DNA of 52,829 bases from Acidobacteriota bacterium (GTDB lineage Bacteria > Acidobacteriota > Thermoanaerobaculia > Thermoanaerobaculales > Sulfomarinibacteraceae). Positions 43,799 through 51,884 of this stretch are shown here, piece by piece. Both the position numbers and the translations under genes were made by a program. The DNA lies in NCBI GenBank assembly GCA_013152925.1, contig JAADFK010000162.1:1-52829 (forward strand), written 5' to 3'. The notes under the pieces were generated by a model. The model made no database searches. It saw only the letters and a list, made by a program, of their open reading frames with translations, and was not told where the DNA came from. Position 1 is the first letter of the stretch; every line of letters starts with the position of its first letter.

Positions 43799-44171
43799 GC
43801 GGCTTCGGCGCCTCGTGCGTGCGGCCCTCGACTCTCTGGGCGTTGACGGGGCGGAGGTCTCCATCCTGATCACGGGAGACGACCGCCTCCGGGAGCTCAA
43901 CCGGTCCTGGCGGGGGGTGGACCGCCCGACGGACGTTCTGTCGTTCCCGGACGGCGGAGAGCTGCCCGACGGCTGGCGTCTCCTCGGAGAGGTGGTCGTC
44001 TCGATGGATGCGGCCCGCCGCCAGGCCGTGGAGCTCGGCCACAGTGTGGAGCGCGAGGTGGAAGAGCTGGTCCTCCACGGGGTGTTGCACCTGGCCGGCT
44101 ACGATCACGAAAAGGACGGCGGCGAGATGGAGGCCCTGGAGCTCGGGATGCGGAGGGAGCTGCTGCCATGA
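43746..44171 (+). CDS. ybeY: endoribonuclease YbeY
   Basis: A 141-aa zinc metalloprotein for 16S rRNA maturation and ribosome quality control. The metal-binding HxxxHxxxxxH motif is complete: H111, H115 and H121 in HGVLHLAGYDH. The family RPTDVLSFP stretch (60-68) is present. The GTG start at 43746 has AAGGAG upstream and lies inside the end of pgpH, so the reading frames overlap by 53 bp. The stop overlaps the corC-like gene by ATGA. Confidence 0.93.
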   Translation: MIRVSIAWERKSRRPLAERLRRLVRAALDSLGVDGAEVSILITGDDRLRELNRSWRGVDRPTDVLSFPDGGELPDGWRLLGEVVVSMDAARRQAVELGHSVEREVEELVLHGVLHLAGYDHEKDGGEMEALELGMRRELLP

Positions 44172-45439
44172 GCTCGGACCTGGTGCTGTGGCTGGCGAAC
44201 CCGGTGACCCTGGCACTGGCCCTGGCCCTGGCGGGGCTGATGTTCCTCGTGCTCGAGATCCTGGCAGGTGGTCTCGGAGAGCTCGGCAACGTCCGGTTCC
44301 AGGGGCTTCTGGAGGACCATCCCGGGCTGTTGTCCGCCGGCCGTGACGGCCAACCGCCGCAACTCTCACGCCTGCTCGACGCCATCCGCTGGGCGGAGAT
44401 CCTGGTGCTGTCGGTGATCTGGGCCCTCGCCATCGGCCTCGCCGGCGAGACCTCGGCGTGGAACCTGTGGTGGGGCCTCGCCGTGCCGCTCCTGGCCGCC
44501 GTCCTGTCCCGGCTGACCCGGCGCAGCATCACCGAAGAAGGGCTGGCGCTCCTCCTGCGGACCTGGCGGCCGCTCCTCGTGCCGATCCTGGCGGTGGTGG
44601 CTCGGGGAGGGGCCGGCGAGGTGGCAGTGGCCGGCGAGGACGAGGATGAGGAGGCCAGTGAGCGCGAGATCCAGGCCTTCCTCGATGTCGGCGAGGCGGC
44701 CGGGCTCTTCGAGGAGGACGAGGGCGAGCTCTTGGAGTCCCTGGTGGAGTTCTTCGACACCACGGTCCGCGAGGTGATGACCCCACGGACGGACATGGTG
44801 GCCGTGGAGGAGACGACACCCTTCGACGAGCTTCTGGCCCTGTTCGCCGAGAGCCACCGGAGCCGGATCCCCGTGTACCGGGACACCATCGATGACGTCA
44901 AGGGCGTCGTCCATGTGAAGTCCATGGTCGCGCACATCCGCGCCGGGACCCGCCCTTCGGCGGGAGAGCTGGCGTGGGACTGCCTGGTGGTGCCGGAGAG
45001 CAAGGAGCTGGGTGATCTCCTGCGTGAGTTCCAGAGCAAGCACCAGCAGATGGCCATTATCATCGACGAGTACGGGGGCACGGCGGGTCTCGTCACACTG
45101 GAAGACGTGCTGGAGGAGATCGTCGGGGAGATCCGGGACGAGCACGAGGCCGGAGAGCCACCCGAGTGGCGGGCGATCGGGGATGGCCGGTACCGTCTCC
45201 AGGGGAAGGCCCCTCTGGAAACACTGGAGGAGCTGTTCGGCGTGACGGTGGACGACGACGAGGTGGACACGGTCGGCGGCCTCGTGTTCTCCCGGTACGG
45301 CACGGTACCCGAGCCGGGGGCCGTGGTGACCGAGGAGACCCTGGGCCTGCGCTTCGTCGTCGAGGACGTGGAAGGACGCCGGATCACCTCGCTGGTGGTG
45401 GAGCGCCAGGGCGGGGATGAGGAGAAGGCCGATGGTTGA
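44168..45439 (+). CDS. HlyC/CorC-type CBS-domain membrane protein
   Basis: A 423-aa protein of the CNNM/CorC group, linked to magnesium/cobalt efflux or resistance. Hydrophobic helices lie near 10-33, 76-96 and 100-118. A CBS pair spans about 190-325, opening with VREVMTPRTDMVAVEE. IIIDEYGGTAGLVTLEDVLEEI is the family hallmark. A C-terminal CorC/HlyC domain (LETLEELFGV, DTVGGLVFSRYG) completes the protein. The N-terminal membrane part is shorter and less canonical than in full CNNM proteins. The start overlaps ybeY and the end overlaps era, so the genes are tightly coupled. Confidence 0.88.
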   Translation: MSSDLVLWLANPVTLALALALAGLMFLVLEILAGGLGELGNVRFQGLLEDHPGLLSAGRDGQPPQLSRLLDAIRWAEILVLSVIWALAIGLAGETSAWNLWWGLAVPLLAAVLSRLTRRSITEEGLALLLRTWRPLLVPILAVVARGGAGEVAVAGEDEDEEASEREIQAFLDVGEAAGLFEEDEGELLESLVEFFDTTVREVMTPRTDMVAVEETTPFDELLALFAESHRSRIPVYRDTIDDVKGVVHVKSMVAHIRAGTRPSAGELAWDCLVVPESKELGDLLREFQSKHQQMAIIIDEYGGTAGLVTLEDVLEEIVGEIRDEHEAGEPPEWRAIGDGRYRLQGKAPLETLEELFGVTVDDDEVDTVGGLVFSRYGTVPEPGAVVTEETLGLRFVVEDVEGRRITSLVVERQGGDEEKADG

Positions 45440-46385
45440 AGTGTCGCGCTCGGGGCTGGTGGCACTGGTCGGACGTCCAAACGCCGGCAAGAGCACGCTG
45501 CTCAACGCCCTGGTCGGAGAGAAGGTGGCCATCGTATCGGACAAACCCCAGACCACGCGCAACCGGATCGTTGGCATCCTCGACGAGCCGCGGGGGCAGG
45601 CGGTCTTTTTTGACCTGCCCGGCGTCCACCGTCCCCTGCACAAGCTCAACTCCAGGATGATGCAGGAAGTGCGCTCGGCCCTGGAGGAGGTGGACCTCGT
45701 GCTCCACCTGGTGGACGCCTCGGTGTCCTGGGGCCGCGGGGAAGAGTTCCTCTTCCACATGCTCGACGCGGTGCAGCCTGCCGTGCTCGGCCTGTTGACC
45801 AAGATCGACCTGGTGCAGCCCCGCTCGGAGCTGCTGCCCCTGATGGCCCGGTACGCCGAGCGGCGGCCCGGCGCCACGGTGCTGCCCGTCTCGGCCCTTC
45901 GGGAAGAAGGGCTCGACGAGCTGCGATCGGCGCTCTTCGAGGCGTTGCCGGAGGGGCCGCGCCTCTATCCGCCAGGGGTGACGACAACCCAGACCGAGCG
46001 GTTCTGGGTGGCGGAGGTCGTTCGCGAGAAGCTCCTGCACGCCACCCGGAACGAGCTCCCCTACACAACGGGCGTCGTCGTCGAGACCTTCGAGGAGGAA
46101 CCCGGCCTGCTCCGGCTGGAGGCCATCATCCACGTGGAGCGCAACAGCCAGAAGGCCATCGTCATCGGCAAGAGGGGCCGGATGATCCGGGAGATCGGCA
46201 CGGCCGCCCGCAAGGAGCTCGAGGCCAGGCTGGGGACGAAGGTCTGGCTGGGCCTCAGGGTCAAGGTCTCGCCGCGGTGGCGGGACGACGCTCGGATCCT
46301 CGCCTCCATGGCGCCGGGGGTGGCGGCTCTCGAAGGAGAGCTCGAGGGCTTGCTTCCGGAGCCCGGAGAGGGAGACGGCACGTGA
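45432..46385 (+). CDS. era: GTPase Era
   Basis: A 317-aa GTPase that binds the 3' end of 16S rRNA during 30S assembly. G1 GRPNAGKS (14-21), G2 around TTRNR, G3 DLPG (61-64), G4 TKID (123-126) and a G5 VSAL are visible. A KH domain at the C-terminus has VIGKRGRMIREIGTAARKEL. G3 is DLPG where Era normally has DTPG, a modest oddity. ATG 45432 overlaps the corC-like stop. The stop overlaps the glutaredoxin-like gene by GTGA. Confidence 0.94.
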   Translation: MVEVSRSGLVALVGRPNAGKSTLLNALVGEKVAIVSDKPQTTRNRIVGILDEPRGQAVFFDLPGVHRPLHKLNSRMMQEVRSALEEVDLVLHLVDASVSWGRGEEFLFHMLDAVQPAVLGLLTKIDLVQPRSELLPLMARYAERRPGATVLPVSALREEGLDELRSALFEALPEGPRLYPPGVTTTQTERFWVAEVVREKLLHATRNELPYTTGVVVETFEEEPGLLRLEAIIHVERNSQKAIVIGKRGRMIREIGTAARKELEARLGTKVWLGLRVKVSPRWRDDARILASMAPGVAALEGELEGLLPEPGEGDGT

Positions 46386-46633
46386 GCCCCATCTACACCG
46401 TTCGCGTGTTCACCGCCGACGGTTGCCCCCACAGCAAGGCCCTGTGCGAGGACTTCCGCCGCCGTGGCGTTCGTTTCCTGGAGATCAACCTCAGCCGCGA
46501 GCCCCACCGCCTGGTGGAGCTCAGGGAGCACTGCTGGGAGCATCGCCTGCCGGTGGTGGTGGACCACGAGCGCGTCTCCATAGGCTTCATGGGCCGCTCC
46601 TCCAGCTTCGACGAGCTCGGCCTGGACGGCTGA
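46382..46633 (+). CDS. glutaredoxin-like protein with CPHS active site
   Basis: An 83-aa thioredoxin-fold protein. The active-site loop is CPHS (15-18), so only the first redox cysteine is kept, as in monothiol-type variants. LPVVVDHERVSIGF provides the cis-Pro strand. A second Cys (C22) sits in the following helix and C49 further on. It probably reduces or carries glutathione/low-molecular-weight thiol adducts; this is inferred. GTG 46382 overlaps the era stop (GTGA). It ends the phoH-era gene run. Confidence 0.8.
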   Translation: MSPIYTVRVFTADGCPHSKALCEDFRRRGVRFLEINLSREPHRLVELREHCWEHRLPVVVDHERVSIGFMGRSSSFDELGLDG

Positions 46634-46816
46634 CGCCCGGACGGCCCGGGTGGGGCCGGTGGACGGGGACGACGGCAGCGGCAGCGTCAGGGAGCCGCGG
46701 CCACGTCTGTCGCCCGTGACCGTGAGCCGCGACCGTACCCGCTGCCGGAGCCAACGTCCGGTACCCCTGCCGTGACCGCGCTCCGCCCGCCGTGATGGGC
46801 TCCCCGGTTTCCCGCC

Positions 46817-48088
46817 TCACATCAGGAAGTACACCGCCACGGTGGCCGCCCCCCACAGGGTCAACAGCGCCAGGGCCAGCTTGCCCGTGGTGCGATCCCC
46901 GAAGATCAGGGCGTAGACCCCCTTCATGACGTTGTTGGAGGCGGCGGCGACGACCACGGCGGCGGCGGCGGTCGAGATGGTGAGAGCCTGGCCCGCAGAT
47001 TGTGTCAGGCCGAGGATGAAGGGATCGACGTCCGTGGTCCCCATGATGGCCGACAGGAGGAGAACGCCGGTATCGCCGAAGCGTTGCGCCACCAGGCGGG
47101 TGACCACCAGGACGACGAGGAAGATGGCGGCGAAGGCGAAGGCCGAGGTCAGCTCCAAGGGGTTTCCCGAGGCGCGGCGCTCCTCGTCGCCGGGCTCGCT
47201 GGCCGGGTAATCGCGGCGATGGTACCGGTCCAGGAAGATTCCCACGAGAATGGCGGACAGGCCGGCCGCCCAGAACAGGACCGTCAGGCGTTCGGCCAGG
47301 TGCCGGGCGAAGAGCACGACGAGGATCCACAGGCGGAGGTACATGACGCCGGTGGCGGTCAGGATGGCGCCGGCGAACCGGATGGGACGTCGGGTGCTTT
47401 CCCTGGACTGGCGTGCCAGGACGACGGTGGTGGCCGTGGACGAGTAGGCCCCCCCGAGGACGGCGGCGGGAATCAGGCCGCGGCCGCCGAAGCGGAGCTG
47501 GAGCAGGTAGCTGAGGTAGGAGACGGCGCTGACGGCCACGACCACGAGCCAGATCTTGAAGGGGTTGATGGCGAAGGCTGTGAACTCGTGGTTGGGGACC
47601 ACGGGCAGGATGACGCCGGTCATCAGCAGGAAGCGGAGCAGGGTGCCCAGCTCCTGGCGTGGAACGCGGTCGACGAGGCCCTCCAGCCGCTCCTTCTCGT
47701 GGAGGAGCAGGACGGCGATGATGCCCGTGGCGACGGCCAGCCAGTGGAATCCGGCCGCCGCGGCGCCTCCGAGACCGTAGGTCAGCAGGGCGGAGATCTC
47801 CGAGGTGATCCCCATGTGAGGTGTCTTCATGGCCGTGAAGTGGGAGATGGCCAGGAGCGCGCCGAGCACGAGGAGCCCCGTGGCAAAGGGTACGGCAGAA
47901 GCTGGAAAGGCGATGGCGAGCAGGAAACCGGACAGGCCGATCAGCGGGTAGGTACGGACCCCCCCGAAGAAGGATCCCGGCCGGTCATCGCGGTACTCCT
48001 CCCGCTCGAAGCCGATCAGCAGTGAGATGGCCAGGGCCAGCAGAAGCCCGGCCAGATCCGGAGGGAGGTGTTGCACGACGGTCCCCAT
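46817..48088 (-). CDS. MgtC/DUF4010 family membrane protein
   Basis: A 423-aa polytopic protein. The N-terminal ~140 residues match the MgtC/SapB type (LLLALAISLLIGFEREEYRD, GVRTYPLIGLSGFLLAI). The rest is a DUF4010 domain with about eight helices, GGAYSSTATTVVLARQS and IMGTTDVDPFILGL. Function is unknown, with magnesium or stress physiology suggested by the MgtC part. ATG 48088 is chosen because a TACACT box lies 6 nt upstream and the membrane domain begins here; a longer frame exists but is unlikely. It is monocistronic, divergent from phoD. Confidence 0.85.
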   Translation of the reverse strand: MGTVVQHLPPDLAGLLLALAISLLIGFEREEYRDDRPGSFFGGVRTYPLIGLSGFLLAIAFPASAVPFATGLLVLGALLAISHFTAMKTPHMGITSEISALLTYGLGGAAAAGFHWLAVATGIIAVLLLHEKERLEGLVDRVPRQELGTLLRFLLMTGVILPVVPNHEFTAFAINPFKIWLVVVAVSAVSYLSYLLQLRFGGRGLIPAAVLGGAYSSTATTVVLARQSRESTRRPIRFAGAILTATGVMYLRLWILVVLFARHLAERLTVLFWAAGLSAILVGIFLDRYHRRDYPASEPGDEERRASGNPLELTSAFAFAAIFLVVLVVTRLVAQRFGDTGVLLLSAIMGTTDVDPFILGLTQSAGQALTISTAAAAVVVAAASNNVMKGVYALIFGDRTTGKLALALLTLWGAATVAVYFLM

Positions 48089-48094
48089 GGGACC

Positions 48095-48100
48095 AGTGTA
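48095..48100 (-). promoter_or_regulatory. -10 box of a leaderless transcript for the MgtC/DUF4010 gene
   Basis: On the minus strand TACACT is followed by 6 nt (ggtccc) and ATG 48088. There is no SD. The same spacing occurs at four plus-strand genes. Confidence 0.5.
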
Positions 48101-48357
48101 CCAGCAGGGAGTCGCCGGGATGGCCGTTCCCCCCTCCCGGCGGATGGCCACGAGGCGTGTCGCAATCCTGCACGTGATGCTGCGGCCCGATAACCTCCAG
48201 GTCCGCCCTGGTTGCAACGGCAACGAGGGTGTTGCCGTCACGACGGTCCCCACCCCTGCAACCGGGTCGGGTCGGTGGTATCATCAAGAGCGTGGTTTCC
48301 GTGGGGGAACAGTTTGGATTCGGTCCTGGTGGACCGGGGGCTCCTTGGAGGTGCTTC

Positions 48358-50520
48358 ATGTGGAAGATGCGTTTGATCGTTCGTGTCGCGGTTGCCGCCG
48401 CGGTCCTCGCCATGGTGGTTCCGGCCCAGGCCGCCGCAGGGGGCGGGTTTTTCCCACAGGGCGTTGCGTCGGGTGATCCGACGCCCGAAAGCGTCATTGT
48501 CTGGACGCGCGTCGTCGATCCGGCGCGGGCCGATGCCGATCTCGCCGTCACCCTGGAGGTGGCGACCGATCCCGGGTTTACGGATATCGTGGTCACCAAG
48601 GAGCTCACCGCCGAGGCCCGCTTCGACCACTGTGTCAAGTACTGGACCTACGGGTTGGGGCCGGCGACAACCTACTACTACCGGTTCGGCTACGACCCCG
48701 GGGATGGCGTCGCCTATTCACGGACGGGGCGAACCAGGACCGCGCCGCCGCCCGGCGCCGACGTCCCGGTCCGTTTCGCCGTGGTTTACGGCCAGGACTA
48801 CGTGGGACATTACTACAACAGCTACGCGCAGCTGCTGGCGGACCATCCCGACGACCTGGATTTTGTCGTCCACATCGGTGACTACGTCTACGAGACAACC
48901 GGTGATCCTTCCTTCCAGGACCCGACGGACCAGCGCAAGGTGGAGTTCGAGGACACCGGCGGCGCCATCGCCCTGGGCGACCCGGACAACCCCTACTATG
49001 CGGCCGCCAGTCTCGCCAACTACCGGACTCTCTACCGGACATTCCGCAGTGATCCCATGCTCCAGGAGGTCCACGCCAAGTACCCCATGGTGGTGATCTG
49101 GGACGACCACGAGTACTCCAACGACTGCTGGGGTGACGTGGCCACCTACTTCAACGGCAGGAAGGACGAGGCGGACCCCGTGCGGAGGAGGAATTCCGAG
49201 CAGGCGTTCATGGAGTGGGTTCCCGTCGTCGCCGGCCTGAGCTCCGACGGCATCCTGGATATCGGTCCGGACGATCTCTATCCGAGCTCCCATATCTATC
49301 GCAACATCCGCTACGGTGCCAACCTCGATCTCCTGATGACGGACTACAGGGCCTTCCGGCCCGATCATCTGATTCCCGAGGGCGCCTTCCCCGGAGCCAT
49401 CGCCGTCGACGAGCCCACGGCCCGTCAACTCCTCGGTGACGAGGCCTGGGATGCCGTACGGACCAAGCTGGATCCCTACGTGGACACGAGGACTCTCGGT
49501 CTCGACGTTCTCCGGGAGACGGCCAGCTTGATCGCTGCCCAGGCCTATCTGCAGGCGGATCCGGAGCTGGACCAGGCCGCCGCCATCGCCAAGGGCCAGC
49601 AGGCCCTCAGCGGCAAGGTCAGCGCGACCTACGTCAACCTGCTCTTCGAGGCGGCGGGGCTTCCCGCCCCCTTTGATGCCACGGCCATGGCCACCATGCC
49701 GCGCGGCGTTTCGTACCTCTTCCTTGGCAAGACCAGCCTGTACTCGTCCATGGGGTCCCGCTACATGGTCATGTACGATCCCTACCAGCTCCTGGCGGGT
49801 GCCCTCTTCGTCGCCAGCGGCGGCGCCAGCGAGAACGCCTACGGCGACGAGCAGATGGGCTGGATCACGGGGAGGCTGGCCATCAGCCCGGCCCAATGGA
49901 AGATCCTGTGCAGCTCGGTTTCCATGGCGCCCATGATCCTGGACTTCACCAACCCGGCCATCGCGCCCATGTTGCCGGAGGGGTTCCCGGATGCCCTGAA
50001 GACGCGGGTCACCATCAACGTGGATCAGTGGGAAGGTTTCCCCAACATGCGGGAGATCGTGCTCGGGATGCTTCGTGCCGCCGGCAAGACGGCGGTCATC
50101 TCGGGGGACATCCACGCCTCCTTCGTGGCGGACCACCAGGGGGTCTACGAGTTCACACCACCGGCCATTTCCTCCGAGAGCCTGGAAGGGATGGTGCTCG
50201 ACGCCGTCAAGAGCGATCCCATCCTCGGGCAGCTCCCCGGCCTCGACGAGCTCCTCGCCCAGCTGGCGCCGCTGCTCCAGATCTCGGCTGCGGACGACAC
50301 CCACTTCCCCCAGGCCGACCTGGCCTACGCCGAGACAAAGAGCAACGGTTTCGCCGTGGTCGATGTCGATGCTGAGACCTTGAAGGTTGTCTACAGGCTG
50401 ATCGACAGCAGCGAGGTGACGACGAGCTACTACGACGATCCCGGAACCCTGGCAGGCCTGTTCAGGACCGTAGGTTTTGTCGTCCAGGACGGTGTGCTCA
50501 GCCCGCTCGAGGGTCAGTAG
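48358..50520 (+). CDS. PhoD-like metallophosphatase, exported
   Basis: A 720-aa secreted protein. Residues 1-27 are a signal peptide (MRLIVRVAVAAAVLAMVV) without a twin arginine, although PhoD is classically Tat-exported. A PhoD N-terminal domain (GVASGDPTPESVIVWTRV) is followed by the metallophosphatase core: HIGDYVYE (172-179), VIWDDHEYSNDCW and ISGDIHASF. The position that normally holds the iron-ligand cysteine (SCQ/ACQ) is VYGQ here, with G145. About 200 extra residues in the middle make it longer than usual. A GGAGGTG SD precedes ATG 48358. An intrinsic terminator follows. Possibly a phosphodiesterase with altered metal use. Confidence 0.85.
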   Translation: MWKMRLIVRVAVAAAVLAMVVPAQAAAGGGFFPQGVASGDPTPESVIVWTRVVDPARADADLAVTLEVATDPGFTDIVVTKELTAEARFDHCVKYWTYGLGPATTYYYRFGYDPGDGVAYSRTGRTRTAPPPGADVPVRFAVVYGQDYVGHYYNSYAQLLADHPDDLDFVVHIGDYVYETTGDPSFQDPTDQRKVEFEDTGGAIALGDPDNPYYAAASLANYRTLYRTFRSDPMLQEVHAKYPMVVIWDDHEYSNDCWGDVATYFNGRKDEADPVRRRNSEQAFMEWVPVVAGLSSDGILDIGPDDLYPSSHIYRNIRYGANLDLLMTDYRAFRPDHLIPEGAFPGAIAVDEPTARQLLGDEAWDAVRTKLDPYVDTRTLGLDVLRETASLIAAQAYLQADPELDQAAAIAKGQQALSGKVSATYVNLLFEAAGLPAPFDATAMATMPRGVSYLFLGKTSLYSSMGSRYMVMYDPYQLLAGALFVASGGASENAYGDEQMGWITGRLAISPAQWKILCSSVSMAPMILDFTNPAIAPMLPEGFPDALKTRVTINVDQWEGFPNMREIVLGMLRAAGKTAVISGDIHASFVADHQGVYEFTPPAISSESLEGMVLDAVKSDPILGQLPGLDELLAQLAPLLQISAADDTHFPQADLAYAETKSNGFAVVDVDAETLKVVYRLIDSSEVTTSYYDDPGTLAGLFRTVGFVVQDGVLSPLEGQ

Positions 50521-50568
50521 GGTCCGGCCGCATCACATGGAATTGTTGACGGCCGGCGGATGACTCGG

Positions 50569-50593
50569 GGGCCCCCACGGCGTGTGGGGGCCC
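50569..50593 (+). terminator. terminator after the PhoD-like gene
   Basis: GGGCCCCCAC (50569-50578) pairs with GTGGGGGCCC (50584-50593) around a 5-nt loop and is followed by TTT. The T tract is short. Confidence 0.75.
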
Positions 50594-50614
50594 TTTGGGT
50601 GGGGCCCGTGCGCA

Positions 50615-50643
50615 TTGTCAAAGCTGTTTCAAAGGCATGCAAT
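50615..50643 (+). promoter_or_regulatory. promoter of the pilin-like operon
   Basis: TTGTCA (50615-50620), a 17-bp spacer and TGCAAT (50638-50643), 29 nt before ATG 50673. Confidence 0.55.
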
Positions 50644-50672
50644 TGGCCTTGACGCCTGAAACGGGGGGACGG

Positions 50673-51299
50673 ATGATCGAAACGATGGACAGGACTTTGC
50701 CACGCGTGTCGGATGATCGCCCTTCGGGCTGGCGGACGAGCCGAGGCTTCACCCTCATCGAGCTGTTGATCGTTCTCGCCCTGATTGGCATTGTCGTGGC
50801 CATCGGGATTCCCAACCTGCGGCGCGCCAGGATCCGCGCCAACATGCTCGAGCAGGTCCGGACCTTGAAGCAGGCGGCGGCCCTGGGGCGGATCAACGCC
50901 ATCCGCTTCGGCAGCACCGTGATCCTCGGCATGCCGACGGGGGACGGCGTCACCATCCGGCTGTGGGCGAACACCAGCTCCAACAACAATGAAGCCTATG
51001 ACGCCGGTGAGCGGATCCTCCACGACTGGGTATTACCGCGGGATATCAAGGTCATGGCGGACACGTCCCGCGCCCTGCGCCCGTTGAACGGGGACGGCAA
51101 GGGCATCGTCTTCCGGCGGGACGGCGTCGTGGAAGCGAGCAGCACCAAAGACGATACCGGCTGGGGCGCCGTCATCCTGAAGGATACCCGCGGCAACGAG
51201 CTGCGGATCTCCTTCGCCGGTGGAACGGGCACGGTCGTCGTCGAGATGAAGGATCCGTCGGGTAACTGGACGACCGATCTGAGGTACTGGAGGTACTAG
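50673..51299 (+). CDS. type IV pilin-like/GspH-type pseudopilin
   Basis: A 208-aa prepilin. The cleavage/N-methylation site is RGFTLIELLIV (about residues 27-37) with the conserved Glu at position 5 of the mature form, followed by a ~22-residue hydrophobic helix. The long leader before it is unusual for classical type IV pilins but common in minor pilins. The globular part (GspH/FimT-like) follows. ATG 50673 is chosen with GGGGGACGG upstream; an upstream TTG lies inside the terminator and is rejected. First of three linked pilin-like genes. Confidence 0.88.
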   Translation: MIETMDRTLPRVSDDRPSGWRTSRGFTLIELLIVLALIGIVVAIGIPNLRRARIRANMLEQVRTLKQAAALGRINAIRFGSTVILGMPTGDGVTIRLWANTSSNNNEAYDAGERILHDWVLPRDIKVMADTSRALRPLNGDGKGIVFRRDGVVEASSTKDDTGWGAVILKDTRGNELRISFAGGTGTVVVEMKDPSGNWTTDLRYWRY

Positions 51300-51302
51300 G
51301 CG

Positions 51303-51884
51303 ATGGGTGTGAGGAGAACGCGGAACAACCATCAGCAGGGATCGTGCCACGGCGCAGCGACGGGCAGCTCCCGGGGTATCCGTGAAAACGGCTTCTCTCT
51401 CATCGAGGTGCTGGTGGCCCTGGGGATCCTGGCCATCATCGTTCTCGGGATCGTCGGCCTCTTCACCCACTCCATGGCGGTCAACGCCTCCGGCTTCGAC
51501 TACGCCAAGCTGGCCTCGGTAGGCCGGCAGGTGCTGGAGAACATCCAGTCCCGCAATTTCAACGACCCGGCCCTTGCCGCCACAGCATCGGCCCAGTGGC
51601 AGAACAGTGTGCCAGACGGGATGGAGGTGATCTATTCCATCCAGGATTACGCCATCACCGATTTCAGTCAGGTCCGGGGCACCGGTCCGAATCCGCCCCC
51701 ATGGCCGACTCCCACCGGTGTGATCAAGGCGAACTTGAAGAAGATCACGATCCGGGTCCGGTCCAAGCATGACTTTCTCAAGGGGCGACGGGAGTTCGTC
51801 GTGACAGCCCTGAAGACGCCGAGCGGAAGGAACTCGGGAGGGAGTGGTCTGGGAGGTGCTGGGCAGGGTGGAGGTGGGCCATGA
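51303..51884 (+). CDS. type IV pilus modification/minor pilin PilV-like
   Basis: A 193-aa prepilin-like protein. The motif NGFSLIEVLVAL follows a basic leader of about 28 residues, and the hydrophobic helix reaches to about residue 52. The globular part contains FDYAKLASVGRQVLENIQSR, a PilV hallmark region. The C-terminus is a Gly-rich low-complexity tail. ATG 51303 is 3 nt after the previous stop. The stop overlaps the PilW-like gene by ATGA. Confidence 0.85.
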   Translation: MGVRRTRNNHQQGSCHGAATGSSRGIRENGFSLIEVLVALGILAIIVLGIVGLFTHSMAVNASGFDYAKLASVGRQVLENIQSRNFNDPALAATASAQWQNSVPDGMEVIYSIQDYAITDFSQVRGTGPNPPPWPTPTGVIKANLKKITIRVRSKHDFLKGRREFVVTALKTPSGRNSGGSGLGGAGQGGGGP

